64,000 nt of DNA from Welwitschia mirabilis (GCA_051453625.1 JBOZIK010000001.1:220576733-220640732), one strand, 5' to 3'. Positions 24,002 to 35,488 are shown, counted from the stretch's first letter. Notes: generated by a model from the letters alone, not told the origin. Program-made: numbers and translations.

Positions 24002-24072
24002 TTGCTTACTAGTGTAATGGTAACGATCACTTATCAAGTGGAACGTTGGCGGTTTGATTCTCCGCGCGCTCA
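24002..24072 (+). repeat. tRNA-like (SINE head) candidate 3
   Basis: A perfect A-box TAGTGTAATGG (24010-24020; consensus TRGYNNANNGG) is followed 30 bases later by a near-perfect B-box GGTTTGATTCT (24051-24061; consensus GGTTCGANTCC, one C-to-T change) and a GC-rich end CGCGCGCTCA. The anticodon region forms only a short CACTT/AAGTG hairpin, so no canonical tRNA can be folded. Best read as a Pol III-promoted SINE head or decayed tRNA gene. Confidence 0.5.
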
Positions 24073-25084
24073 TTAGACCACTTTAAATTAAGTTTTATTT
24101 AATTTCCTTTTGGCCGTAACATCCTCACAAGACAATTTAATAGTATGTAGATATTTAACATTGCCCTTCATCAAGCCTAATAATGATATAGTATTTAAAT
24201 AATTAACATTACCTTTCATATTGTAAATTTTATAGTAATTAATAATTATTAATGCCTTTCATCAAGCCTACTCATATCAGATTTTAAATATCTTTGAAAG
24301 GAGGAGGGAAACACATGGCTTTTTCTTAAAATTTATTATAAATAAATGAGCATAAATTTTGTAATTAAGGCTCACTATTCTATATTCATACATAAACTAA
24401 AACTCTCAAGAAAACTTTACAATAGAAGCTTGGAAATGAAATGCCAAATCATACTTATCCATAATAATGATTCCAAGAATTTATATTACAAATTACCATT
24501 CAATGCCCTTTGAGGTAAAATACGGAGCTAAATATTCAAGACTTACATTATGGTCCTTCAAGTAAAATATGAATAATATGTGCTATAATCATCACATTTC
24601 ATTGCAAGAATTTTCAAGGAAAATATTTATTATACAATACATAATGTATCATCTAAGAAAACTTCATAAACTGTAAATCACATACTTTTAACTCTTAATA
24701 CTTTCAAGGAACATTATTCTAGAAAAGTATATTTTGATATCAAGATCTCAATCATATATCAGCAAGTATTTTAAGTTTAATAAAGGAATACAATATTATT
24801 TAGCAAATTTTCCAATAATACTGAGACATTAATCCTTCGCATCCTTATGCCCACAACAGTAATCTATACTTCAAATTTTCCACCTATTACACAAAAGTAT
24901 GGGATGAGAATTATGAAAATCTCTCCCAATTGGGTCTAGGTAAGGCTAGACAACACAAGAAAGGATTTTTCAAAAGTTAAGATAGGAAAGATATGTAAGA
25001 ACTTCAAGAATAAGTTGTATCACAAAACACCAACTTTATGGTTATAAAACAAGACTAATCAATATATATTTTCATATATTTCAA

Positions 25085-25230
25085 TTACTTCACTGTCTCA
25101 TTTAATGATCTGTGAAGCCCATTGCCTTTGGAAATCTATGGTTCACATATAATATTTTAATTTTACTTCACTACCTCATTTGATAATTTGTAAAGTCCAC
25201 TCCCTCATTCGACAATCTGTGGTTCTCATT

Positions 25231-25262
<32 letters not shown>

Positions 25263-25441
25263 TTCACATATCATTAATTTCACTGCCTCATTCGGTGATT
25301 AGTGAATCTCATTGGCTTATTTGGAGATATGTGGTCAATGTGTTATCCCCATTGCCTCATCTAATGATTTATGAAATTCTCACTTCACTGTCTCATTCGA
25401 TGATCTGTGAAGCTGACTACCTTGTTTGGCAATCTGTGGAA
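25085..25441 (+). repeat. Irregular minisatellite with CACTGCCTCATTCGATGATC-type units
   Basis: Five imperfect copies of a segment starting CACTGCCTCAT (near 25091, 25169, 25281, 25351 and 25386), each followed by a TGATCTGTGAAG- or CAATCTGTGGTT-type half-unit. Spacing is irregular (about 35-112 bases) because a TA/CA microsatellite sits inside. It lies within LTR G. Confidence 0.75.
25231..25260 (+). repeat. (TA)n(CA)n microsatellite
   Basis: Ten TA units followed by five CA units, inside the minisatellite of LTR G. Confidence 0.95.
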
Positions 25442-25856
25442 TTACATAGCCATAAATTCAAGAAATCATGATAATAAGAGAAGTATGATAAGGTATAACC
25501 ATAAAGTATCTATTTACAATAAGTACAACTTAAGTTATAATATCAAGACATTGAGTATAGAAGGTAGTACGAGAGAAGATTTAGAACAAAACTAATTCTA
25601 CTCTTATCAAGCATCACACTTTTTTATATTTGTTTCATAGGAATATTGATACATCAAACACAATAATGCATTGCATGCAAAGGAATGGACCAACAAGAAA
25701 GCAAAAAAAGAATAGAACCATACCCACATCAAATCATGATGTTTAAGGACTTTGAAGATGTTCCAAGTTTCCAAAGCTCGTAGATCTCATAATCTCTAAG
25801 ATTCAGAAGCAAAGTCTGTTTGGAAAAATAAGCTAGACTTGAGGGAGAAAGAACTC

Positions 25857-25864
25857 TATTTATA
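25857..25864 (-). promoter_or_regulatory. Probable TATA box of LTR G
   Basis: The minus strand reads TATAAATA followed by GAGTTCTTTCTCCC, about 460 bases inside the 5' end of the LTR. This suits a U3/R boundary, which would leave an unusually long R-U5 of about 4 kb. Confidence 0.45.
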
Positions 25865-26323
25865 ATGAGAGAATGTGGGTAAAGTAACATGACTCAAGAA
25901 TACAAAAGGACACATCATGAGCCAACGGTAAAGGCGAGGGTTTCATAATGTCTCATAAAAGGCTTGCCTGACCATCGAGCGCTTTAATAACATAAAAAGA
26001 ATACTTTTTGTTCTATCAAATTTAATCATAATAAAAAGAAAAAATAAATAATAAGCCTCCACATTTGACATTTGATCATGCATAAATTCTAGGTAGGTGA
26101 AATAATAATAAAAGTAAATGAAATTATCATCACTAAGAACATTCTTGAAGATTATAAAGTAATATTTTAACCAAGAAAAAAGGAACTCAAAGCACAATTT
26201 AATATAACAACATAATATTTATATCACTTGAAGATTTCAAAATAATTAAATCCTTCTAAATAATTTATTAAACTTAATCTTCACATATTTTAAAAGAAGT
26301 AAAAATATGGACGTGACAAACAT

Positions 26324-27079
26324 ACTAATTGAAATTGAAATATCATAGCCATGATTACTAATCATTAATAGAGAAATATTGCTACAAAATAATAATATAC
26401 TATGGACATCGTAATAATCATGATATACTTCAAGGTATACCTTCTTCTATCTTGGATTCCTTCATTATAGAGTGCTCCTTTTAGAAACATCGATCTTGCT
26501 TTTATCACACATGTTAGAACCTATCAAATAGGATATGGACCATTAGGAAACTTTGTTCCTAGTATGGTAAGTCCTAAGATAAATTAGGTGTAATCATCAA
26601 AAGTACTTTCATATTGCATATTTATATTTTTATCATATTTTGAATATTCTTTTCTTTTTTTTTAAATTTTCTTTTCTTTTATGGAAAGTAACTTGTATAT
26701 GTATTAGGGAATTAATAATTTATAGCATCGTAATGAAGTTGATGAAGAGATAAGAATGTAATATGATCACTTTATTTAAGCATATTTTTCTCTCTTGAAG
26801 TTAGAATTGTTTGAAATCTAGTTGGTCATCCATAAATTACAAAGCATGAAATATTTAGACATAGTATTTGATGAAGAACTAAAATAAAATCAAGTTACTA
26901 CATATGGAAGAATAGAAATCATCTAAACATAGTTCATAAAAGGTAAGTGGTGGACATAATTTCATAAAATCAATTATTTTAATAAGATGTTATTTCCTTA
27001 CTTTACATTAATCCTTATTTTATAAGTTAGTTTATTTCAGGATAGTCATCAAACTTGTATCTTTTCAGTGAAATAAGAA
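26324..27079 (-). other. 3' interior of element B, middle part
   Basis: AT-rich sequence between LTR G and element A with no coding signal on either strand. AAGAA at 27075-27079 is one half of the target duplication of A. Confidence 0.55.
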
Positions 27080-28333
27080 TGTTGCCATGCCAAATCATAT
27101 ATATTTAATGGGATATTTTAAGTACTTTTATAGGACATTTAAACAGGTTTAGGAAGAGTATCGATAGTTATGGAGAGTCAATGAGATAAACATGGAAATG
27201 TGTAATCCTTGGCATATTTGGAGGCATTTTAGGTGAATTAAGATACTTAGCATTTTGATAAGAAGTCTATGATCTAGGAGGTTGATTTCCCTTGATTGGA
27301 AAGTTTAAGAGGATGGCACCCAAGTGTTCATCCAGACGACACTTCTGGATAATAGGCCATTTGGAGAGATGACATGAAGATGAATAGGATGCTAATGAAT
27401 CATTTTTTATGACTTAGTATCATTCTCATGGTCACCTGAACAATATCCATGGTGACATTTATTTTATGTAATGGATGAATATAATTTTGTAATGGTATTA
27501 CATGTCCATTTGGGTGGCTACGATTTCATTTGGGTTGCTAGGGTTTTGTTTTCAAAATCTTCTATATAAAAGCTACAAATACCCCCTTACCCTCACTCCA
27601 AGAACCATCTATTGTACCTAAACTATTATGAGGGGATATTGAAGGGTAAGAGACCCATCATAGCTATAGAGAAAAGTCTTTTTTGATGTTGGACTATGTA
27701 TTCTCCATTGAGGTGATGTTGCTTTGTAAGTGGATGCTTTGTTTGTGATTAATAAAAAAGTTGATTTATTTCTATTATGTGCATCTCCCTTATGCTTTAT
27801 GTTAATTATAATTTTGTGATAGCTTTATAGTTAATATGTCATAAGGAAAATCTATGATAGGTTGATATTATTAGTTTAGTACTTGCATTTCATTTTATAT
27901 TGCATTTTCATAACTATAGTAGTTGCATTTATTTATATTCTATTTGATATGCTTTATAGATTACATTAGTCAGGATTCTATGATAGTTATTTCCTAATTA
28001 GTTTAGGTTATAAGGACCAATTTTGATGACAATAGATTCATAGTTGAATAAATCTAGTATTTACAATTATTCCATTTGCATCTCATTTATAAGCATTGCA
28101 TTAGCATTCATCTTGCATTGTATTTCTGCATTGTTCTTGTTGCATTTTCTTAAATATAAAAAGACTAAAAATACTTATTACAATTAATTCTCTAACTTCT
28201 AACCTAGTGGCTTTAATGAGTTACAACATTTGGATTAACTCCGAACTATATTAGCATGTGTTTTATGCAAGAATTTATGACTAATAGGGATTTTCTTAAG
28301 AACTTAAGGATCACACAATTTCCCACCACAACA
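27080..28333 (+). repeat. 5' LTR of element A
   Basis: Begins TGTTGCCATGCC and ends CCACAACA. It aligns with 33749-35483 along its length. It contains a palindromic-motif copy at 27327-27340, a TATA box, and the conserved leader block 27645-27740. Confidence 0.88.
27563..27570 (+). promoter_or_regulatory. TATA box of the A 5' LTR
   Basis: TATATAAA, followed by AGCTACAAATACCCCC. The conserved block shared with the LTRs of B, D and E begins about 75 bases further on, so transcription probably starts between them. Confidence 0.6.
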
Positions 28334-28336
28334 TTT

Positions 28337-28354
28337 TAACACTGTTATTGGACA
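28337..28354 (+). other. Primer-binding site of element A (tRNA-Asp type)
   Basis: TAACACTGTTATTGGACA, three bases after the LTR. Against TGGCGCCGTTGCCGGGGA it keeps 9-10 of 18 positions, and almost all differences are transitions. Position and spacing equal those in D. Confidence 0.65.
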
Positions 28355-29199
28355 AGGTTATAAGGAGCTATAGAATTATTACTATAATAGATAAGTACCT
28401 TGGATTTCAATTTGGATTATTTATTTAAAGTAGCACTATATTTTTATTCTAGATTTCAGAGGTTTATTTTTGAAATTTTTATTTTTGATAGCATTCATAA
28501 GCTATGTCATCCCCTACAAGATCCATACAATACTAGTGAACAATAGTCTGCAACTAGGGTTTTTAGTTTTTTTTAGTCCTTTTTTTTTAACTTAATTCTG
28601 CAACTAGGCTTTTTTGATTTATAGTAGTATAATAAGCTTGACATTGTCCCCTCTATCATCTAGATGACACAAGCAGATGACAGTTAGCTATTTATAATTC
28701 ATTTTTCTTTTATTTTTGTAATTTTTCTATAAATAAGTAATCATTCAGTTATATTATCTAAACGACTATCAAGATGATGGAGGTTTATGCATTTTTTGAG
28801 TATTCAGGGATATGATGAATTTCAGAAAAAAGGCTAAATATCAGAGGGAGTAAAGCTTGATTGAGGATAACATTAAAGAAGGTTGATTATGAGTAAAATC
28901 CAAGTACACATGCCCTAATTACACAAAAAGATTAAGGAATTCCAAGAATTGAAGAAGAAGTTTTTTCTAATTTTTTAATTCCAAAATCAAAATTTTTAAA
29001 ATAACATTTTAAGATTAATAGAATATAGGCAAATCATTTTATTTCTTCCTTATCTATGTTAAATTTAATGCAAAAGCTTAAATAAGTAGTTTCACCTAGT
29101 GCACTAATCATAACAAGAACATCTACTTTGAACATGAATGTTATTCTTAGAAATTTAATAGCTAACAAAAAACATAAAATCTAAAATCTTTTTAACTTG
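28355..29199 (+). other. Leader of element A
   Basis: AT-rich, no coding signal. It holds a perfect palindromic-motif core, ATCATCTAGATGAC, at 28655-28668, outside the LTR. Confidence 0.55.
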
Positions 29200-30310
29200 C
29201 CTCCTAGTGACAATGTAGAACTTATGAATTTGAGTGCATATCCATTATCTTTGGGAGATCTTGATGAGGAACCATTTCAACATTTAGCTAATACAGAATA
29301 AGTTGTGCTTACTTTAGGGAATGGTAATAAATAAGTTAGTGATAGAACTTACAGGCTTATCTTTCCCATCATACTTAGAGAAAAAGCTAAACTTTGGTTT
29401 AGAACCATTCCACACAAGAATCTTAAGTCTTGGAATCAAGTACAAGAAGCTTTGATTAAAAGATTTATAAGTGAAAGTATCATGAGAAAAAGAATAAAGG
29501 AATTTACTAACTTTTAACAACAACCCCATGAAGATTATTCCACAACTTATGAATGATTTATCATAGCTATTCATTCCAACATTGTTGATGAATTTATTAA
29601 GGAAGAGTTAATAGATTATTTTTGTAGTGGATTATATAGTTAAACAAAACAANNNNNNNNNNNNNNNNNNNNNNNNNNNNNNNNNNNNNNNNNNNNNNNN
29701 NNNNNNNNNNNNNNNNNNNNNNNNNNNNNNNNNNNNNNNNNNNNNNNNNNAAACCAACTTCTAGGGAGCATTAAACCATAGGCCAAATCATAAGATATCT
29801 AAAGGAAGTAAGACATGACAAGGAGGAAGAGCAACATGATTCAACAAATGTAATTAAGAATTTCACTTGTACTTTAGAGAAGTATACTTAGATGATATTT
29901 GATGAAAAAGTAACCAACTAAAGGAATGTATTTTCAACATGTGATTTATATGAAGAGAACTCTTATTCTATAAAAGAATGTACCTTATTGCTAATGTGTA
30001 AAGAGAGGATGTATGAGGAAGTATGTACCTTCAATCANNNNNNNNNNNNNNNNNNNNNNNNNNNNNNNNNNNNNNNNNNNNNNNNNNNNNNNNNNNNNNN
30101 NNNNNNNNNNNNNNNNNNNNNNNNNNNNNNNNNNNNNACTTGTACTTTAGAGAAGTATACTTAGATGATATTTGATGCAAAAGTAACCAATTAAAGGAAT
30201 GTATTTTCAACATGTAATTTATATGAAGAGAACTCTTATTCTATAAAAGAATGTACCTTGTTGCTAACGTGTAAAGAGAGGATGTATGAGGAAGTATGTA
30301 CCTTCAATCA
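29200..30310 (+). pseudogene. Gag remnant of element A
   Basis: At 29340-29640 a frame with a few stops encodes a Retrotrans_gag core: LIFPIILREKAKLWFRTIP, LKSWNQVQEALIKRFISES, then PHEDYSTTYE and IVDEFIKEELIDYFCSGL. It aligns closely with gag of D. Downstream, 29940-29981 is the knuckle position: CDLYEENSYSIKEC, where the second Cys and the His have become Tyr (C-to-T or G-to-A changes), so zinc binding is lost. Gaps at 29653-29750 and 30038-30137; the latter duplicates 29870-30037 as 30138-30309. Confidence 0.83.
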
Positions 30311-30559
30311 AAGGCATTTCAACTTTAGGTATTAATTACAATATCAACAAAGAATGAGTAGGCAGTCAAGTGTTTAACCTTTTGAGAATAGATTTAAGAA
30401 TTTAAATTTTCAACTAAGTAACTATAACTTTCAATTAAGTACCTAAAATTTTCAACAAATTTGGAGTGACTTACTTAGAGAATCAATAAAGGAGTTAAAA
30501 AAATTGAAAGTAAGGACTAACACAACCATTGAGAACCAAAGTAAGAACATTGATAATTT

Positions 30560-31060
30560 AGTTAGTATACTTTGAAAAATAATGTTGCACAATCAATGAA
30601 AACAAGGATCTCTTGCATTCTAACCTTTACCAAATCCAAATGAAGTTAAGAAGGATTATAAAGTAGTGACTAGAAGTGGAATTGATGTAATACCACCTAC
30701 CCATGAGGCTTCAAATTTCAAGAATTATGAGAAAGATGAGGAAGAGGATGGTATAGAAATACTAGGTTATATCCCTAATCTTTATTTATTTTTAAAATGT
30801 GATAAAGAAGAAGTGTTAACTCAAGAAATATTAGAAAATATTCTATTATGTAATGAAGATGATGAACACATTTCTCTTTATGATCTTTTTGATGAATCCA
30901 ATAACATAGAAAATGACAGCAATAATTAATAAAACAATGATGAGTACAATGAAGGAGAGAAAGATATAGTTAAAGTTAATGATGAAGAAAGTAAAAAAAC
31001 ATTTAANNNNNNNNNNCAAAGTAATGATGAAGATAACAATGAGGAGAAGAGGAATAATGA
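30560..31060 (+). pseudogene. RSG linker and acidic region of element A
   Basis: The frame contains VVTRSGIDVIPP (RSG at 30672-30680), the gag-protease junction motif of Athila elements. In element A no protease follows; instead there is an Asp/Glu-rich stretch, EKDEEEDGIEILGYIPNLYL, that stays open to 30929. Element B has a homologous stretch (minus 36135-36326, NEIEILYYFPNLHLLF). A 10-base N run lies at 31007-31016. Function unknown; I infer it is the start of the non-autonomous elements' own ORF. Confidence 0.6.
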
Positions 31061-31067
31061 ATAACCT

Positions 31068-31760
31068 ATGGAAATTCAACTAAACTTAATGGAGAATAGA
31101 GGAATTATTTCTAATTCAACAACCCAACCTAAAGACTCTACTCATGTTTATCCATTCCTTTCATTGATACTTCCATGTAAAACCCTAAATAACATCCTTC
31201 CTTCTACTTCCTTATTACCTTCTAAAATTTATGATGTTTCTCCATCTCTTTCATTTAAAAATGTGTATGAATCTCAAAACCACATGCCTATCCTTGTATC
31301 AAACTTGTGAAGTCCATTCTTAATGTTTCTCATCTCTTTGTCTTTAAACTCTATGTAATTTTCAAAGTAACATTCTTTCCTCTCCTACCAATTCCACTTT
31401 ACCTTATGCCTTTAATGATTTTTATTTTCAAAAGAATCATATGGAATAGCTTGTAATTCTAAATTGGTATAAACCTTATTTTCTTACTAATAATCCATGC
31501 TTAGAGATAAATCTGAGGGAGATTCTTAAGTATTTTAAACTTATCCTAATTAGTCATCCTAAGATGCTTCATCAAGACTATTGAATCCTTAATAGTACTA
31601 TTAATGTCTTTTATTTTTAATATCATTCTTTGAATTAAATCTTTGTTTTAAATTATTTATATCATGAGTTTAATGAAAGATTGTTTTTTCATAAAATATA
31701 TGAACTCTTTATATTTTATGTTGCTAATGAATTTTGTGGAGTTAAAATGTTATTTATTTA
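31068..31760 (+). pseudogene. Unknown conserved module of element A
   Basis: An 80-codon open stretch (31068-31310) leads into a region that aligns, in one frame apart from stops, with parts of B and E. In A the core reads LVILNWYKPYFLTNNPCLEI (NNPCL at 31489-31503), then NLREILKYFKLILISHPK and, further on, LYHEFNERLFFHKIYELF. B has DILNWEKLYLLEDNPCL and FLHHFDKRVFLNELYQFF; E has YLVILNxGKPYLLDDNPCL. Retention of the same residues in three decayed copies suggests former protein-level constraint. I do not recognise it as gag, protease, RT, RNase H or integrase. Confidence 0.6.
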
Positions 31761-33735
31761 AGTTATTTATTACTAATTGATTCTCATAAAAATATGTATG
31801 CATAAATTTTATGGTTTATCAATTGGTTTTAATATAGTTTTATCCCCCTTTTTTTTGGGGCAAAAAAAGTACAATGCAATAACTATGTTAGAATATCTAG
31901 CTTTTTGGTATAGAAATAAATACAAAGCAAAGGAACAACAGTTTGATTTCAATACTAGTATTTCATTTGAAGTAATTGATTTATTAAATCCTCTTTTCTT
32001 GAGGGAATCTTTACCAATTATTCTTATATGAGTGTAATTATTCAAATAGTCTCCTTTTCAACATATATTAACTTGATTTGATTTTAGTTTTCATCATGTA
32101 GAATGTTTAAGAATTTAAGGATTTTGTAATTTATGGATGATCAATTAGATTTCAGCTAATTGAAAATCATTAAAATGGCTATGAAATCTTATTTAGGAGA
32201 GGAAAATATGCTTAATTGAGTTGTTCATATTGTATACTTTGTTTCTTCATCAACTTCATTTTTATTAAGGTTGCAAGTTATTAGTACTTTGATAATGCAT
32301 AAGTTTCTGTCTACATTTGTAAGAAGGGCGAGGTGGGGGGAGAAGAGGAAGGAGGAAGAGAGAGATTTCAAAAGAGAAATGAAATATCAATTTATATTAT
32401 GAAATAACTTTTAATAATTAATCNNNNNNNNNNNNNNNNNNNNNNNNNNNNNNNNNNNNNNNNNNNNNNNNNNNNNNNNNNNNNNNNNNNNNNNNNNNNN
32501 NNNNNNNNNNNNNNNNNNNNNNNNNNNNNNNNNNNNNNNNNNNNNNNNNNNNNNNNNNNNNNNNNNNNNNNNNNNNNNNNNNNNNNNNNNNNNNNNNNNN
32601 NNNNNNNNNNNNNNNNNNNNNNNNNNNNNNNNNNNNNNNNNNNNNNNNNNNNNNNNNNNNNNNNNNNNNNNNNNNNNNNNNNNNNNNNNNNNNNNNNNNN
32701 NNNNNNNNNNNNNNNNNNNNNNNNNNNNNNNNNNNNNNNNNNNNNNNNNNNNNNNNNNNNNNNNNNNNNNNNNNNNNNNNNNNNNNNNNNNNNNNNNNNN
32801 NNNNNNNNNNNNNNNNNNNNNNNNNNNNNNNNNNNNNNNNNNNNNNNNNNNNNNNNNNNNNNNNNNNNNNNNNNNNNNNNNNNNNNNNNNNNNNNNNNNN
32901 NNNNNNNNNNNNNNNNNNNNNNNNNNNNNNNNNNNNNNNNNNNNNNNNNNNNNNNNNNNNNNNNNNNNNNNNNNNNNNNNNNNNNNNNNNNNNNNNNNNN
33001 NNNNNNNNNNNNNNNNNNNNNNNNNNNNNNNNNNNNNNNNNNNNNNNNNNNNNNNNNNNNNNNNNNNNNNNNNNNNNNNNNNNNNNNNNNNNNNNNNNNN
33101 NNNNNNNNNNNNNNNNNNNNNNNNNNNNNNNNNNNNNNNNNNNNNNNNNNNNNNNNNNNNNNNNNNNNNNNNNNNNNNNNNNNNNNNNNNNNNNNNNNNN
33201 NNNNNNNNNNNNNNNNNNNNNNNNNNNNNNNNNNNNNNNNNNNNNNNNNNNNNNNNNNNNNNNNNNNNNNNNNNNNNNNNNNNNNNNNNNNNNNNNNNNN
33301 NNNNNTTTAATTATGAAGGTTAATTTTGAGCTTTCATAATACGTATGTGATGTATTGGTCTGGTTTATGATTTGTGTGATATGCATTATGGGTATTGTTT
33401 AGTAGGCCATGTACTAAGGCATCAAATCAGTTACAGGGTTTTCTTGCAGGTGTGGTTTAGGAGATTTAAGAGACCATGGATAAGGAGAACACTTAATTTT
33501 TAGTCTAATATTTTTTAAGCCTATCATTCCTATAGTTGTCTAGATGATATTTCAGCTAACAACCCTATTACACATCTTGTAAAAAATAATGCATAAAGTT
33601 CATTAAATTCTTATACTTGATCCTACATGGTAAGATTTCTAAACTTAATTCATTTTTCCTAGTTACGACTTATCTTAGTTAATATAGCTTACAATTTGTA
33701 GTTGTATGCTTACTATGTTAGGGACTAACAAGGCT
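31761..33735 (+). other. Element A interior and 3' region with an 882-base gap
   Basis: AT-rich with open stretches to 85 codons (31777-32031) on both strands and no known domain. The N run 32424-33305 may hide further coding sequence. A palindromic-motif copy lies near 33535-33548, 200 bases before the PPT. Confidence 0.5.
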
Positions 33736-33748
33736 AAGTGAGGGGCTA
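33736..33748 (+). other. Polypurine tract of element A
   Basis: AAGTGAGGGGCTA, directly followed by TGTTGGGATGCC of the 3' LTR. Confidence 0.85.
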
Positions 33749-35483
33749 TGTTGGGATGCCAAATTGTATATATTTAATGGGAGTACTTTTTTAGGATATT
33801 TAGATAGGTTTGAGAGGCGTTTCGACAATTATGAAGGGTCAATGGGATAATCATGGAAAGATGTAATCATTGACACATTTGGAGGTATTTTGAGTGAATT
33901 CTAGCACTTAGCATTTTGAGGAGGAGTCTANNNNNNNNNNNNNNNNNNNNNNNNNNNNNNNNNNNNNNNNNNNNNNNNNNNNNNNNNNNNNNNNNNNNNN
34001 NNNNNNNNNNNNNNNNNNNNNNNNNNNNNNNNNNNNNNNNNNNNNNNNNNNNNNNNNNNNNNNNNNNNNNNNNNNNNNNNNNNNNNNNNNNNNNNNNNNN
34101 NNNNNNNNNNNNNNNNNNNNNNNNNNNNNNNNNNNNNNNNNNNNNNNNNNNNNNNNNNNNNNNNNNNNNNNNNNNNNNNNNNNNNNNNNNNNNNNNNNNN
34201 NNNNNNNNNNNNNNNNNNNNNNNNNNNNNNNNNNNNNNNNNNNNNNNNNNNNNNNNNNNNNNNNNNNNNNNNNNNNNNNNNNNNNNNNNNNNNNNNNNNN
34301 NNNNNNNNNNNNNNNNNNNNNNNNNNNNNNNNNNNNNNNNNNNNNNNNNNNNNNNNNNNNNNNNNNNNNNNNNNNNNNNNNNNNNNNNNNNNNNNNNNNN
34401 NNNNNNNNNNNNNNNNNNNNNNNNNNNNNNNNNNNNNNNNNNNNNNNNNNNNNNNNNNNNNNNNNNNNNNNNNNNNNNNNNNNNNNNNNNNNNNNNNNNN
34501 NNNNNNNNNNNNNNNNNNNNNNNNNNNNNNNNNNNNNNNNNNNNNNNNNNNNNNNNNNNNNNNNNNNNNNNNNNNNNNNNNNNNNNNNNNNNNNNNNNNN
34601 NNNNNNNNNNNNNNNNNNNNNNNNNNNNNNNNNNNNNNNNATTTTGTAATGTGGTTATGCACTTATTTAGATTGCTAGGATTTTGTTTAGATCGCTAGGG
34701 TTTTATTTCTAGAATCTTCTATGTAAAAGTTATAAATACCCTTTTACTCTCACTCTAAGAGCCATCTATTGTACTTAAAGTCTTATGATGGGAGATCAAA
34801 GGGTAAGAGGTCCCTCCTAGCTATAGAGAGGAGTCTTTCTTAGTGTTTGGTTGCATATCCTCCATTGAGATGCTGATACTTTATAAGTAGATGCTTTATA
34901 CATGATTAATAAAGAGGTTGATTTTATTTGTATTATGTGCATCTCCTTTATGGTTTATGTTGATTATAATTTTGTGACAGTTTTATAGTTGATATAGGCA
35001 ATAAAAGCAACCTATGATAGGTTGATATTATTAGTTTGATATTTACATTTCATTTCATATTGTATTTTCATAACTATAATAGTTTCATTTATTTATATTG
35101 TGTTCAGTGTGCCTTATAGCTTACATTAGTTACAATTAAGTGGTAGTTATTTTCTAATTGATCTAGGCTATAACAATCAATATTAATTACAACAGATTAG
35201 TAGTCAAATAGATCTAATATTTAGAGTTATTTTATTTGCATCTCACTGCATTAGCATTCATCTTGCATTGTATTTATACATTATTCTTATTGTATTTACT
35301 TAAATAGAAAAAAACTAAAAATACTTTGTTAAAATCAATTTTCTAACTTCTAACCTAGTGCCTTTGATGGTTATGACATTTGAGTTAACTCCTAATTATA
35401 CCAATGTGTGTTTTATACAAGAAATTATGATTGATAGGGATTTGCTTAAGCACTGAAACATTTCACAATTTCACATTACAATA
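33749..35483 (+). repeat. 3' LTR of element A
   Basis: Aligns with 27080-28333 on both sides of a 710-base N run (33931-34640), which is larger than the matching part of the 5' LTR would need (about 300 bases). Conserved leader block at about 34800-34900. Ends CAATA, a decayed CAACA. Confidence 0.85.
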
Positions 35484-35488
35484 AAGGA

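Larger units (their letters stand above)
21899..26318 (-). repeat. Element G: 4.4-kb solo LTR with exact target duplication
   Basis: Plus-strand ends are TGTAGCACCCC and ACGTGACA, so the LTR read on the minus strand runs TGTCACGTCC...GGGGTGCTACA, a form common for plant Ty3/gypsy LTRs of the chromovirus (Tekay/Del) type. It is flanked on both sides by AACAT (21894-21898 and 26319-26323), an exact 5-bp duplication. No PBS follows the inner end, so it is a solo LTR left by LTR-LTR recombination. A minus-strand TATA box lies at 25857-25864. It is long for an LTR and contains a minisatellite, tRNA-like heads and a GC-richer island, so later insertions within it are likely. I found the outer end by looking for the duplication, so an alignment to another copy is needed for certainty. 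Confidence 0.68.
27080..35483 (+). mobile_element. Element A: non-autonomous Athila-like LTR retrotransposon inside B
   Basis: Complete structural order on the plus strand: 5' LTR (27080-28333), PBS three bases on, leader, gag with a degenerate knuckle, RSG linker and acidic region, unknown module, PPT (33736-33748), 3' LTR (33749-35483). The flanks AAGAA (27075-27079) and AAGGA (35484-35488) agree at 4 of 5 bases with one transition. LTR ends are TGTTG...CAACA and, in the 3' copy, TGTTG...CAATA. No protease, RT, RNase H or integrase is visible, though an 882-base gap (32424-33305) hides part of the interior. It lies opposite in orientation to B. Its LTRs are the same family as that of E. Confidence 0.85.

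Noticed and set aside
24002-24072. A functional tRNA gene
   Set aside because: A- and B-boxes are good, but acceptor and anticodon stems do not pair as in a tRNA and the B-box has lost its C; kept only as a SINE-like head.
31809-32045. 78-codon minus-strand frame in element A
   Set aside because: Antisense to an equally long plus-strand frame in the element's sense direction; neither has homology.
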